Position numbers and translations under genes: made by a program. A stretch of DNA of 64,000 nucleotides, from positions 10,646,203 to 10,710,202 of the forward strand of contig NC_064037.1 in assembly GCF_932526225.1 (NCBI RefSeq), in the 5' to 3' direction. The DNA comes from Nematostella vectensis. Its lineage: Eukaryota; Cnidaria; Anthozoa; Actiniaria; Edwardsiidae. Positions 25,301 through 36,847 of the stretch are shown here, one piece after another; the first letter of the stretch is position 1, and every line of letters begins with the position of its first letter. The notes under the pieces are model-generated. The model did not search any database and was not told where the DNA came from. It saw only the letters and a program-made list of their open reading frames with translations.

Positions 25301-26647
25301 CGGAAGGGCAGAGCGGAAGTAGGACGCGTACTTGGAAGATGTTTCGAGTGTCGCAAGCAGATTTCTCCAGTAGGGGGACAGTTCATGGGAGACTTGCCTG
25401 AAGACCGGTTAACGCCTGATGATCCTCCATTACGAGCGTTGGAGTGGATTTCTTTGGACCGTTGTACGTTAAAAGAGGACGGAGCAGCGTGAAGAATTAC
25501 GGGTTTGTCTTCACGTGCTTAACCACGACAGCCATGCACATAGACGTGACGGAGTCACTAGAAACAAATGCGTTTTTAAATGCGTTGAGAAGGTTTACCA
25601 ATCGAACGTCATTCGTAGTGACAACGGGACGAATTTCATCGGCGGCGAGCGGGAATTACGTGAAGCCATCGGGGCTTGGAACCAACAGAAGATCGCTAAC
25701 TTTCTAACCCAGAGGGGCATCACTTGAAGTTCGACCCGCCTGCAGCTTCTCACATGGGTGGGATCTGGGAGCGCGTTATAAGATCGGTGCGCAAGATATT
25801 GAAGTGCTTAATAACAGGCCACTTACACGAGGCGGCGGTGATCCACACGATCTGCAATCCTTAGCGCCCAACCATCTTTTACTGTTGAGGTCAAACATGA
25901 ACTTACCACCAGGGCTTTTTGATAAGGCCGAAGGTGCAGTATTTGGCGAACACTTTCTGGAAACGTTGGATCGCTGAATATCTACCTACGTTACAAGAAC
26001 GACAACGATGGCGGAAGCCTAGGCGCAATTTCCAGATCGGAGATCTGGTGCTGGTAGCAGATGAGAGGGTTCCCCGAAGGCATTGGCCTCTCGGTCGTGT
26101 CACTGCAGTCTGCGAGGGACGAGACGGATATGTGCGCTCGGTGACGGTCAAGACGAGGAACGAAACCGGGCTCCAGCGGCCGTTCGCGAAGCTGTGCCTA
26201 TTAGAGGCGGACTGAGACATTAGTTTGTTTGTTAGTTTAAGTACCCGAGGTATCGACAATAGTAAGGTAGTTACAGTAGATGAACCCGTTAGTCCATCGG
26301 GGCGGCGATGTAGCGTCGATACACCACAGGCGGCCCAAATGCCGCCAAAAGGGTCACGTGTTGTTGAGTGTGTGTGAATGAGAATGGCGAAGAGTCAGGC
26401 AAGGAATGTGCGTCCCCAAGAATGAAGGCTCAAGAGTCGTAAGTTCATTCCCCTTTAGATTTTGATATTGAGCTATTGATTGTGATTATGTATTTTGTTT
26501 ATGTTTAGTTTTAATATTACATGCGAACACGCGTATCACGAAGAATAAAAGCGGCGAAAGGTGTCGAGCTGGATAGCACGTTAACGAGTTGTCGTACTAT
26601 TAGAAAATCTTGCGGACGTTGATTTAGAGAACTCACACACCACTACA
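22329..26647 (+). mobile_element. Degenerate BEL/Pao LTR retrotransposon, 5' LTR not found
   Basis: Gag-Pol remnants run in order on the plus strand but in several frames with stops. They are a gag segment from 22329; a CCHC zinc knuckle, CYNCFKGGHIAPRC, near 22815; a protease-like region (23095-23370, continuing with RLLIGGNVPEAF); RT from about 23690 ([20 protein letters not shown]) to about 24300; a DLDEDEL-to-LGVQWN segment; and an integrase with an HHCC region (25034-25492) and DDE catalytic region ([12 protein letters not shown] near 25441, RSDNGTNF near 25614, HMGGIWERV near 25750). The stretch that should carry the RT YVDD motif is absent: the frame jumps at about 24215-24245 from the segment before it to the segment after it. 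With this deletion, frameshifts and no 5' LTR, the copy is dead. Confidence 0.85.
26309..26647 (+). repeat. Putative 3' LTR of the BEL/Pao element
   Basis: A 339-bp segment begins TGTAG and ends CTACA, the short inverted ends expected of an LTR. It follows the end of the integrase frame and a purine-rich GGGGCGGCGA stretch that could be the polypurine tract. It contains an AATAAA at about 26543. No second copy is seen on the 5' side, so this rests on the termini and position. Confidence 0.55.
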
Positions 26648-26754
26648 GAATCTTTTATCCTTGAAATTGCTTGTGTCATCGCGTCGTTGTAGCGTATTTG
26701 GCGGTCATTTTATTTCTGTCTGCGACATGTTCACGCATTTCTGACAAGGTGATG

Positions 26755-26935
26755 ACACATATGAAGAAAACGTTGTCGTTTTGAGAGACTGGTACCGAGG
26801 AATCTTAGTTTCTTTTCAGGTACTTTCTCTATTGACCAAGGATGGTCACAGTCACTATTTTTCTCTTCTGATTACAAGTCAAAAAGTTTACGAAGCACCT
26901 GCGGTGCGGTAACCTTAAAAATTTCAAGATTTTTT
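26755..26935 (+). repeat. Dispersed repeat shared with 58370-58545
   Basis: The blocks AACGTTGTCGTTTTGAGAGA, CTGGTACCGAGGAATCTTAG, TTTCTTTTCAGGTA and GATGGTCACAGTCACT are repeated in the same order at 58380 onwards with roughly 10% differences. The copy at 58 kb is inside a TIR element; this copy has no recognised TIRs. Confidence 0.75.
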
Positions 26936-28135
26936 TTTTTATATGGAACATCGCAGCCAGCCAATCAGCGATCTCCGTTCCCCAGCGAACGGGAATCACG
27001 ACTCAAGACCCCTCTTTCCTGCCGGCTCTCCTTTCTTCCTTGCTTTTTGGTCGCCACAGGAATCCGGACATTCCCAAAACAGGAATTTCCGAATTAACCC
27101 ACTGGAGAGCCGGTTAGCAGGCTAGGGATGTAAGCAATTAAAAATTATTCGAACAACCCTTCGTTATGAAAGAAAAGGACTAGAAAAGGAAAAGGAAAGA
27201 GAAGATAAAGAAGACGAAAAACAAAAAAAAATGTAAAACGTGCGGGTACGAATCGAACCGGGGATTCGAGGTATTCGTATCCAGGCGCGTTACCCGTTGT
27301 GCCATCGAAGAAAACGGGAAACATCGACGCAAAAAGAAGGTATTTATCTGGTACCTGTTGTAATCGAAGCATCGCTTCGAAAATTCGCGAAAAGACGGAA
27401 CTCATTTGAAAAATTAGAGACCTTAGAATGATTAAATGAATTTACATTTTTGACACAATATTAAGTTCTAAATACGCTTTTTCTCATCGACGAGGACGAA
27501 ATAGATTGCTTATTTTTGGAAGGGGATCATTTTTTATAGCGTTGAGCATAGGAACTCTAAATTTCAAAGTAGATAATGTTTGTGGTTGATTACGTTACGA
27601 ATTGGTAATATAAAACTTAAAAGATTTAGAATTTTCAGGCTTTTTTTTGATCATACGATAATTGATACCCCCAACTTGAAGAAATTGATTAGAGGCCTCA
27701 TAATGATTCAATCCAATTAGAACTGCGTCCCTACTTTTGTTCAAAAACTTATGTTTAAAAAAACGTTTAAAAAAATTCTATCGAAATTTGTTTTTCTTGA
27801 GCACAATTTTCCTTAGAAATATGGAGAAATGCCGTAATTAAAAAACACACTCAATTTGACACCTATCTCGGAAATATTTTAGTTATAATTATACAGATGA
27901 TCGTATTGAATAGGAAAAATAATGGTATTGCTCTGGTAACAGGGTAAATGTGTCTTTCAGGATTCCAGAAACAACGAGAAACGCCTGGCGCTTTCGAAAT
28001 GTTGGGTCACTAAGAAATCGCGTCACGAAAACTCGAGTCGATATTACCAATATTGTTACCATATTTGTTTTATATATACCAAATTTTGGGGCTCCGCTAA
28101 CGCGGCACTTTCACAATTTTTACTATAAGGCCGTA
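26936..28135. other. Non-coding, AT-rich
   Basis: Apart from the tRNA-like sequence, no gene, array or inverted repeat could be supported here. Confidence 0.4.
27238..27320 (-). pseudogene. tRNA-like sequence with A- and B-box, probably a pseudogene or tRNA-derived
   Basis: On the minus strand TGGCACAACGGGTAACGCG fits the tRNA A box and GGTTCGATTCG, about 33 bases further, fits the B box. The acceptor stem, the T-stem beyond its first pair and the anticodon stem do not pair well, so I do not call a working tRNA or an anticodon. Confidence 0.35.
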
Positions 28136-28665
28136 GCAGGGGTGGGGCACTGGGGGCACATGCCCCCCCCCCCCCCCAATATTTTCAAAAACTATATTTA
28201 AACTCATCGTCTGATAAGTTTGGAGTCAGGTATCGGATAGCTTTGTAACCGCCTAACCAAGCGCACCCGAGGAGCCAGGCCTCCGGGCCACAGCTCCCCG
28301 CCCCCCAGGGGGATACCCGTCACACCTTTCCGTGGAATATACTTACCTAGTTAGTTGTATGCTACCCTAAGGATGTGGTGGGAAGGGCGAAAAACCCGCT
28401 AATCCAGTGTTGAGTCGAGCGAGATTTGCAGAACTCTGAGGATGCAAACGTGCCAAGGCCTGAATACCGGGGGCGCCCAAGCCGCAGCAGGGGCTAGACC
28501 CAGGAGCGCGCGGTCATCCTCGATTTTTAACTTATGCTAAATTGCGCTTATGCTTATGTAGCATACATGAAAATGACCTGTAGGGGCGTGCTGTGCCCCC
28601 ATTGTTTCCTTGATGTTTCTGTATCCCCCCCCCCCCAACCTTTCAAGGCTTGCTACGGCTATGTA
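28136..28665 (+). repeat. Dispersed 'GGGGCAC / CAATATTTTC' element, copy B, split by an insert
   Basis: The left half (GGTGGGGCACTGGGGGCACA, poly-C, CAATATTTTCAAAAAC) is at 28136-28200. The right half (GAAAATGACCTGTAGGGGCG, a TGTGCCCCC run, poly-C, then GGCTTGCTACGGCT) is at about 28568-28660. In the other copies these halves are adjacent. About 350 bp of foreign sequence lies between them here. Confidence 0.75.
28210..28560. other. GC-rich insert of unknown origin splitting repeat copy B
   Basis: About 350 bp of GC-rich sequence in an AT-rich neighbourhood, with no open frame. It contains several short potential stems, for example GGCC-TCC-GGGCC near 28285 and GGG-CGAAAAA-CCC near 28390, plus the string ATACTTACCTAG. 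It does not match any RNA family I can recall with confidence. Confidence 0.45.
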
Positions 28666-28675
28666 CTATGACGAC

Positions 28676-28860
28676 CTTGTCAACTTTTCTTTCCAAATAA
28701 ATGCATAAACAAGCTGTTCTTTGCCTTGGTATTTGTATTTTGCACCTGTTTGAAGGCAAGACTCCAGGTTGAATATCTGCCAGAACAGCAAGGTGAAATT
28801 GAAGACACACAGGATGAGAAGGCAATGGTTTCTTGCGATGCCCGAGAACGGCCGGAGCAT
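28676..28860 (-). CDS. Candidate signal-anchor exon of a type II membrane protein
   Basis: On the minus strand an ATG at 28860 opens a frame with a basic start (LRPFSGIARNH), about 18 hydrophobic residues (CLLILCVFNFTLLFWQIF) and a hydrophilic stretch, ending at a possible donor (ACAAG|GTCGTC). This is the layout of a Golgi glycosyltransferase N-terminus. The exon lies on the same strand, upstream of the MGAT4-like exons that lack one. The donor is phase 2 while the next known exon needs phase 1, so a further unseen exon would be required. The ATG is directly preceded by a TTTTTATTTAG acceptor-like tract. Confidence 0.35.
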
Positions 28861-29693
28861 CTAAATAAAAATAAACACTTCTAACGGCTTTTTTGATCAT
28901 GGAAGTAAACTGAGACGTAACATGCTGACTGCGCTAGTGGAAAAAATAGCGCAAAGTAGACGTTAGTCCGGAAAACCGAAAATGGAGGAACGGAATCCTC
29001 TACGGTTCCTTTTCTCCTTCTCCACTTGTGTCTACATCGCACTAATTATCACACGCTCGCAAATCTCCGTTTCTGAAAGAGGTGTAACTTACAATTGCTT
29101 AGCCTGAGTATCAGGCGATTTTAAAACATAGGAGGGGCTGATACGATACTCAGGTTAACAATTGCTACAATTGTTTTAGTTAAACAGATCATCTTCAATT
29201 ACCTGCAGAAGACTTATTTTAAGAGCGATTTTCGCGGTTTTTTAAACCTTTATTTTTAAATGAACCCTTGCTTTATCAGATTAAGTTAAATTAACTACTC
29301 AAATAATTAAAGAATAAGTTTTATACAAGTTCTGTAGTGTTCACAACATGCGATCTCAAAACATGGGAATTTTAAGACGTCTTTGCGAAATGCACAACTT
29401 GGGATCGCATGGGATTTCAGTTCCGCTCGTGTAAGTTTTGACACTTGAAACGAACAGGGCTCCTCATTGATTACCCTGTGTCGCGCTGGCGTGTGGGCAT
29501 TTTGAATACTAGTCGAATACTCAACTTCGTTATCCTAATTTCCCCAAGACGCAGTTTTTCGATGCAGCTACAGCGAGCGAGTACTTGCGTAAAGACCTAT
29601 TTTAGCCGTATCGACGGTAGAAGACGAGCGGTATGTCCTCAAATATTGGAGAAGCCAAATTTTTTTTACTTTCAAATTTTCTCTTTATGACTA
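28861..29693. other. Intergenic, nothing recognised
   Basis: AT-rich unique sequence without supported genes or repeats. Confidence 0.4.
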
Positions 29694-31848
29694 CAGTGTG
29701 TTGCCCCAATTACGGACGGTACCCAATTCCGGACAGTTTGCATCGAAAGGCTGTTTAAAATATACGAAAGCGAATTTTAAAAAAATCTTACGTGACCCAA
29801 TAAGTAACTATATCTCATACTCACATGTGCTGTAGTAATGACGTAGTTGGCGTTATTACCAGCGGGAAAATTCAAATTTATTTGAAAGTGCGTCAAACTT
29901 TAGTTCGCGTAGTTTGAAAGTTAACGGTGCAGTGAATTTAACGCTTTACATAAACCAGTCCTTCTGGTAAATTAGAGTTAAGAAAAATTTCAAATTTTTG
30001 GGTGGGAATGAAGCACTGTAAAATACTTTTAAAATAGAATAGAAGTTCTTTGATCTCGCTACTAATTTAAAAAAATGAAAGCGTTTTGAAAATTTACAGT
30101 GCTTGTTCACGAAGTGTGCCTAAACACGGACACAAATAGGCTGCTTATTGGAAATATGTTTAAATAGATAATGGGAATTAGTTTTTGCATTTTAACTACA
30201 TTTTGGAGGGATTTAGGTACATATAAACGTTGTGTCAATTTAGGGCAATCATATGATAAAGACAACGCTCGCAAAAAAGCATTATTAGCAGCTTGTAAAC
30301 ATTTTACAAATATTTAGCTTGTCAAACTTTCTAAACATTCTCGTGTGCTATGTAGATAGCCAAAACTATAAATAACCGCCTTTTTAGCACGTCCGGGATA
30401 TACTATTGCTTATTTCTCGCTTCTACCATCAGGTTACAGTAATTATTTTGAATGTGTCTTTTTAGAGTCATTTCTTTGGGGGGAACCCATTCAGATGTAA
30501 GTAAAGTACAAACGCCGCTACGTTTGACAGATATTGATACAAAGCCGTCTGTCTACGGCAAAAGGTCAAAACAAGATGGTGAGAAAATGATTTGTTGCAT
30601 TTTACTGTCGAATCCGTTGTATCGCGACGCCGCATTTTCAAAACATCGATTTGTTTTTGCCTTTGGGATTTTCTGTTCCGCCAGTCAAATTATTCTAAGC
30701 CAAACAGATTCTTGTCATGTCTCGCCTAGCGCAGTTGCCTGGATTTCTGTCGCGACACTGTCTGGTTTCCGTCCAAAGGGAAGCCAGGGAAGTGCACAAA
30801 GCGAGACTCTGATTGGCTCAGAATGGTTTTACTGACGGAACAGAAAACCAAAGCAAATCGTGTTTTGAAAACTCGGGTCGTGATACAACGGATTCGACAG
30901 TTATTACAGCCAAATTCGATGTTGCGCCTAGAACAAAGTGAAAGACTGAATAAATGTTCAGATTCTTGAAAATAATTTCAGATTTCTAATTAAACAAAAC
31001 AGGTTTGCTATAACACTAACAGAAATGGCCACATGTGACACTCATTTGCGCGCCCTCGGCGAATCCAAAGTCTTTGTCTCGTTTTGGAATAGCGAGTAGT
31101 CAGACACAAGCTTTGGGGGCGGTTTGTCTGGTTTTGATTGTTTGGTTTGATTGACTACGCGCGCAACAATGAATTTGGCTAATAGGGGTATTTTTTGAAA
31201 AATTGTACAAGCAAGTGCATAAAAGCTCAGGTTTTGAAATCTTGTACCACCAAAATATGATCATCGAGGAACAATTTTCATTATTTTTTGACACCTGATA
31301 CCATTTCCTAATCCAATTAGGGTTGACCCCCCATTGAGAGTCTAAATTGGGAAAACGCATTTTATTTCTTTGGAAAAATACTTTTTGCGATTTTCTTTTT
31401 GCAGTCTTCTAGAATGTTACATTTTCGAGGTGCTCGCGGTTGCGGATACTAGTAAAACTTAATAAGATTATTGTAATATGCCAAATTTATGATTATTTTT
31501 CGACGAAAGTCTACGATTAAAACGAATAAAGTGCGCAATTATCAAGTAAACAAATGCTAAAATGCTCTTCGTAGATCCACATAATTACAGTTGGCTTTGC
31601 TAAATGAGATATATTCTTATATTATTTTTATAAGCATTGGAAATATATGGGAAAAATTTCGAAAATCGTTCCTGAAGTTTGTGTTCGGAATTAGGGCCAG
31701 TTGACCGGGATAAGGGCAAATCAGTGCCACATACTGTTCGAGCACGGCGCCCTAATCGTAACTGGCAAAATATCAAAAGTGTTCTTTTCATTCCAACAAA
31801 GCTATGGTGCTAAATGCGAAAACCGTCCGTAATTGGGGCAACACACTG
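29694..31848. mobile_element. 2155-bp TIR transposon, TA target site, non-autonomous
   Basis: The ends are perfect 27-bp inverted repeats (29694-29720 and 31822-31848) beginning CAGTGTGTTGCCCCAATTAC, flanked on both sides by TA. CAGTG termini with a TA duplication fit the Tc1/mariner/pogo superfamily. No open frame in the interior resembles a transposase with a DDE core, so the element is deleted or was always non-autonomous. A second, unrelated foldback element sits inside it. Confidence 0.85.
30605..30900. mobile_element. Foldback/MITE nested inside the 2155-bp element
   Basis: Arms of about 100 bp are inverted copies with scattered mismatches. The left arm begins CTGTCGAATCCGTTGTATCG at 30605 and the right arm ends with its complement at 30900. 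Inner blocks TTTTCAAAACA and TTTTCTGTTCCG are also mirrored. The open frame at 30452-30835 is formed mostly by this element. Confidence 0.8.
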
Positions 31849-32597
31849 TACCCTCAAATTTACTTTCTTAAATTCGTTCCTGTATATATAATGTATACAT
31901 GAATTTATATTACGTATCTCACAAGGTTACATTTTAACCACTTACCTTTCGTTAAAGACAAACTTGTTGTTAGTTTTCACAAAAAGAAAACTAATAGGAC
32001 ACAAGAAAAATGAATTGGGATCTATTAGCTGATAACGTATGGCACGTTTTATCGGCACCCTACAAGGTAAGAATATAGGAGAGTCATTAGGGGTGTTATT
32101 GGTTTCCATGCCTTTCCGGACAAAATAATCTAATAAGAATCCACGCTATTTAACGAGCCATCCGCTCAAAGTTATCAGTCACATCCTCAAAGAAAAAACT
32201 CCCAATAGACACACTACTGCTTTTGCAAATTTGAAATATTTTTTCACCAAAATAAGTTTAATAAGTTTGAGTTTGAAAGAGTTGTTATGGAAACATAGAA
32301 AAGGTAATGGCAAACTTCAGATTTTCAGACAGTTTGAAAAAAAAATGATTGTAATGATTGAAAATGCTAATGATTGATTCGTTTGAAAGTGGTACGGTGT
32401 AACGCGTAGGGAATACAGCCAGGTAGGATTACGTGCTTTATTCAACACCAACAAGACATCATTTCGGAGTAAAATTATTCTATAGCCCTTGGTCTGAAAA
32501 AGAAAATTGGACTCACGAGATATGTGAAAATTTAACCCGCCAAAAAAGCTAAATCTATTATTACTTTGTTGAAATAGCAGTCTGGAGCAGTGATATG

Positions 32598-33535
32598 CCT
32601 TTCAATCAGGCAAGTTCTTTCAAGTGTGTCAACAAATTCTATAACAACGACCAGTAGCGGATTTCGGGGGAGGGTTTAGGGAGATTAAACCCCGCCTTTG
32701 GGCTGCCAGAAAGCCTTATGTAACAATTTCTTTTCACACGTCTCAGGTTACGTTTCAACAAAAAAAAAAATTCAAAGCAGATATCGATTTCTGTTTTTTT
32801 TTTTTTAGTTTCTCGATCATTAAAAAGATGAAGTTGTGGTAATTCAAAAATGATTGATGTCAAGCATCAGAAATCGCAGATTCTCAGACAGTCTGAAGAA
32901 TGAAATTGGACTAAATCTATTATTACAGGCCTTTCAATTAGGCACGTTCTTTCAGGTGTGTCAACAAATTCTATAACAACGACATACACTCGTCCAGCCA
33001 GAGATTTCACCAAAGTCTAAGAAAGGGGGGTGAATAGGTTTGCGGATCGGCGGATTCGGCCCCGAAATGCTCACGGATTACGGATTTTGAAGATTATTTA
33101 AGCGGATTGGCGGATTTTGGAAGTACGGCGGATCACGGATTTGTTGACAATTCGGGCGCGGATTTCGGATTTTGACTGCTTTGACGGTCGAATTTCGGAT
33201 TTTAAATAAATTTCAATCGATGCTATTGTTTATCTGTCAAACCATGCGGATCTAAAAACTTCTGCGGTTCCACGGATTTGCTCCGAAAATATTGCGGATC
33301 GGCGGATTTACATACCCCTATTCACCCCCCCTAAGAACATGCTTATATTTTGTTAGTGTTTTGCGTTCTAAAATGCAGAATATATAATTGTGTTCTTAAT
33401 AACAACCACGATATATGATTAAATCTATTACATAGGTAATTTGTTGAAAAAGCAGTCGTAAGTCGTCGTAGGCTTTTCGATGAGGCACGTTCTTTCAGGT
33501 GAGTCAACAAATTCTATAACAACGACATACACTTA
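32598..33535 (+). repeat. Three spaced copies of a ~60-bp repeat
   Basis: CTTTCA-x-TCAGGCAAGTTCTTTCA then GTGTCAACAAATTCTATAAC occurs at 32598-32649, 32931-32990 and 33472-33535, each preceded by similar AT-rich sequence with AAATCTATTA. The spacing (about 333 and 541 bp) suggests segmental duplication followed by insertion. Confidence 0.75.
33035..33312 (+). repeat. CGGATT-rich simple-sequence region
   Basis: GCGGAT, CGGATTT and ACGGATT motifs recur at irregular spacing through about 280 bp. There is no fixed period and no coding frame. It lies between two copies of the 60-bp repeat and may account for the longer second spacing. Confidence 0.6.
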
Positions 33536-33865
33536 TAATCACTTGTACACGGAAATTAAATAAAAACATCCTTAAAGAACATTTCTATCCATAGGGAAAG
33601 TGCTAAGTTGAATTTTTTTCTGGTTCAAAAATTTCGACCCTCCCCCAATCTAACGCCCAAAAATGGTGACCCTCCCCCCTCCCCCAAAAAGGCAACCAAA
33701 ACTAGGCCCTCCCCCAGAACCAAAAAAAAGCTAGAAAATGTATTGATTAGTTTATTGAAATTATACTCTAGTTGTGAGATGCTCTATGTAATAATAATTA
33801 ATAATAGTAATTTATTTATAAAGCGCTAAAACTATGTTAATATATTCTAAAGCGCATCAAAAATC

Positions 33866-34038
33866 GGCAGCTGCCCGGGAGCACTTTTTGGCCATCGAAG
33901 AAAGCAAAGAGAATTCCAAAAAAGACGTACACTCCAAGAAATGACGGACAATGAAGTAATAGAGCGCTTCCGGTTGTCGAGAGAGGGCATCTTGTGGCTC
34001 ATCGATACTATATTTACAGCGAGAGTGCCGAGACACAG
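33866..34038 (+). pseudogene. Harbinger/HARBI1-like nuclease fragment
   Basis: An open frame between an acceptor-like TCGGCAG and the donor ACACAG|GTAAGA encodes a basic stretch (GHRRKQREFQKRR) followed by NEVIERFRLSREGILWLID. The latter matches the RFRLSR.....L..... motif near the N-terminus of PIF/Harbinger transposases and HARBI1. No exon with the catalytic DDE domain is visible downstream, so I take it as a transposon remnant rather than a working gene. Confidence 0.5.
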
Positions 34039-35897
34039 GTAAGATAGCGGGTACGGGCCTGGATATTGCACTGGTTTTGAGTGACGTGGCTTTCAATTTC
34101 GCCTGCCGGTAGTTCTGGCGAAACAAATCAGGTACCCATTTTCATAATGTACAATAAATTATATATTGTGCCTGAAAATCGTTACTTATTAGGTATAGAA
34201 AGACCGCAAGTAAGTACATTTATTGTCTCATAGAGCGGATTTCGGAAGACTGTCGTGAGCAATTCACAATTACTTTTGTAACTAGAAGTTTCTAATAGAA
34301 AGTGAATGCTCGGAGGACGGGACGAACGATGTTTCAGTACAGGGGTTCTCGAAAAAGACCACTGATCGATATGAAATCATAATACAAATCAGCCTCCTGG
34401 GGAACCTGTGGTAAAATCGCATCCACCATATAATACTCGCGCATGCGCTAAAAAGACCGCTGATCAGCATCAAATAAAAATACAAATCAGCCGACTGGGA
34501 AGCCTGTGGTGTGGACACGGAAAATCAGCTTTTCGCGTATGCGATACCAAGATTAGACTCCTATAATAAACTCCTATAGGTTTTATACACTATGCATACA
34601 CTATAACCTGCACATCAGAATTAGACTTGAGGCTCTAAGCCCTATTTTAACAAAAATACGCCGATCTACTAAGATAGCTCACCGATAATGTAAGCGCTAA
34701 CTCACATACGTTCTCCAAATCAGATTATTTTATCAATAAGAATCAGAAATAGAGAAAACATAGGGAGTGAAAAATAGTGTTGGATAACAAAGACGTAATG
34801 GCGGCAATTCGTTGTTGCTGCTACTAAAACATCAGTAGAAAGACGCGCCTTTCTTTGACTTTAACATTCTCAAATTCCTTGATTAAAACACAAACATGTA
34901 AAACCGATAAGTTTTCACGAGACTAGGCAAGGTAATCACCTAGATAGATAAAGGCAAGGTTTAATGCAATGTCATCAAAAATTTCGAATCATAACTCGAC
35001 ACCAAATACGGGTTCTGTCTTCAAAAAGGCAGTGGAATCAGTCGCATATACTTACCAATGAGGCATAACACTTCTAAAATAAACTTTACCTTTTATCTGG
35101 AAATCAGTGACTGTAACTCAGAGAAGCAGCTCACTCGCCATATCCACTTGACGTGTCCATGGTTCCGTTTTAGGCGCCATTCTCGAATGCACTGTTGTGT
35201 TAGCTAGTCGCGTGAATTTCTGGAGAAAAGTTGCCTGCTGAGGAGGCTAGAAACTCCCCTCTGATTTGGTCGAATTGTGCCTTGTTTTGCAACGCGCTCT
35301 CCGTGTTTACGTAGATACCCGGTCAAGTTACGTTGCGCTATCCAATCGAATCCAAGCTACTACCCCGTGTTGCGCGAACAGTCCCCGACGCGATATATAA
35401 ACGTGCCACGTAAAATTGCCTTAAAACTTAAAACATGTCTTGTTATTGTCAAATGTGTGTTTAAAAACGATTTGGGGGTGGTTTTCTTCGCGAGATATAC
35501 AGCTTCACTAAAGAAACAAGGTTGGAGGCGTATGTTCGGTAGCACTCAAATCCACGAAATTCGCGAGGAAAATATACAACAAACGAAATATGGACAATTA
35601 GTCATTTAGTGCAATTTTTAGCAATAGCTAAACAATATCAATATCTCGACATTGTCCATATAACAATTTTTTTCCACACGTTTCAACAGGTTACGCTCCA
35701 ATGAAAATAATTTCAAAGCAGATACCGATATCGATTTTTTTTCGAATTTCTTGATCATTGATCATGTTCTCGGATTTAAAAACCCTAATCCTAATGTGCG
35801 ATCGCCGAGTAATCTCGTGTTGACCCCATTCGCCACCCCTCAGATTGTCTCTTAGGTCAAGTCAGCCAACAACACAACAAGCTAGCTAGTAAAAGGC

Positions 35898-36162
35898 ACA
35901 CCGTAAATGATCCAATAAACTTCCCCTATCTAAAGAACGCCTCCTATCTAATGAACGTCTCCCCCCTCCCAAGCTTACAAATTTGCAATAAACGCCCCCC
36001 TCTATTGAACGGCCCGCCCCCTACCCTCGTACTATGACTATATTGTTATAGTCTGTAAAAAAACGACCCTCTCTAATAAACGCCTCCTATGTATTGAACG
36101 CCCCACCTCGGACCATCGGAATTTAATAAACGCCCCAGGCGTTTATTAGATCATTTACGGTA
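35898..36162. mobile_element. MITE with 'CCGTAAATGATC' TIRs
   Basis: The left end, CACCGTAAATGATCCAATAA at about 35899, is mirrored by the right end TTATTAGATCATTTACGGTA (36143-36162). The interior repeats AATAAACGCCCC/AATGAACG motifs in C-rich sequence. No coding capacity. Confidence 0.8.
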
Positions 36163-36629
36163 CTTCAAAAAAAATTTCAATGAAAATGGTTGTCTCTATA
36201 TACTGTAAAAATTATGGGTGATATAAAGGTTGCTTGATCTTAAAAAAAAAAAAATAAATAAATACTGCTACGCTACTCTGGAACAATAAACAGGAGTCAT
36301 CAAGCAATGAGAGCACCAAAGAATTCGTTGCCGTATTTCTAGCTGGCCTTCTTTGCGACCCCAGCATGCTCCTTGCGCTGTTCACGCCAACATTTTCTTC
36401 ATCCAGTTGAGCGAAAAACAACTACCAGAGCCCAGTTTTATAGTGTTGACGTAGGCTTAGGAAAATAAAGCTGCACTTTTCAACACATTTATAGGGAGTT
36501 TTTAAGATAATGTTGTTAAACTTTGTAAAACGTGCACGAAGGCATGACTTCTCTCTTTCTCTGCGTTATCCGTTCAAAGATCGGGGTATCCTGCAGCCTA
36601 GTCCCAGGCGTTCTTATTGGGTTTCCTGT

Positions 36630-36755
36630 AGTTGGGTTTCCTGTGTATGGTAAGAGTTGTGACGTCAAAGGAAACCATCTCGTCCCCAGCTCGTTCATGT
36701 AGTTGGGTTTCCTGTGTATGGTAAGAGTTGTGACGTCACAGTAAACCATCTCGTT
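36630..36755 (+). repeat. 71-bp tandem duplication
   Basis: GTTGGGTTTCCTGTGTATGG then TAAGAGTTGTGACGTCA appears at 36631 and again at 36702, followed each time by AAACCATCTCGT. Confidence 0.9.
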
Positions 36756-36847
36756 CCAGCCCCCAGGCTACCTCACGGTTCATCTCCGAGCACGGGAGAA
36801 CCGGTAAGAACGCCTAGGACTAGGCTGGGTATCCTGCATATCGATGC

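Noticed and set aside
28215-28232. Hammerhead ribozyme core in the GC-rich insert
   Set aside because: CTGATAAG is not the required CTGANGA, and no paired GAAA segment with stems was found.
28330-28345. ATACTTACCTAG as the 5' end of a U1 snRNA gene
   Set aside because: Only the first ~10 bases agree. The Sm site and the stem-loops of U1 do not follow.
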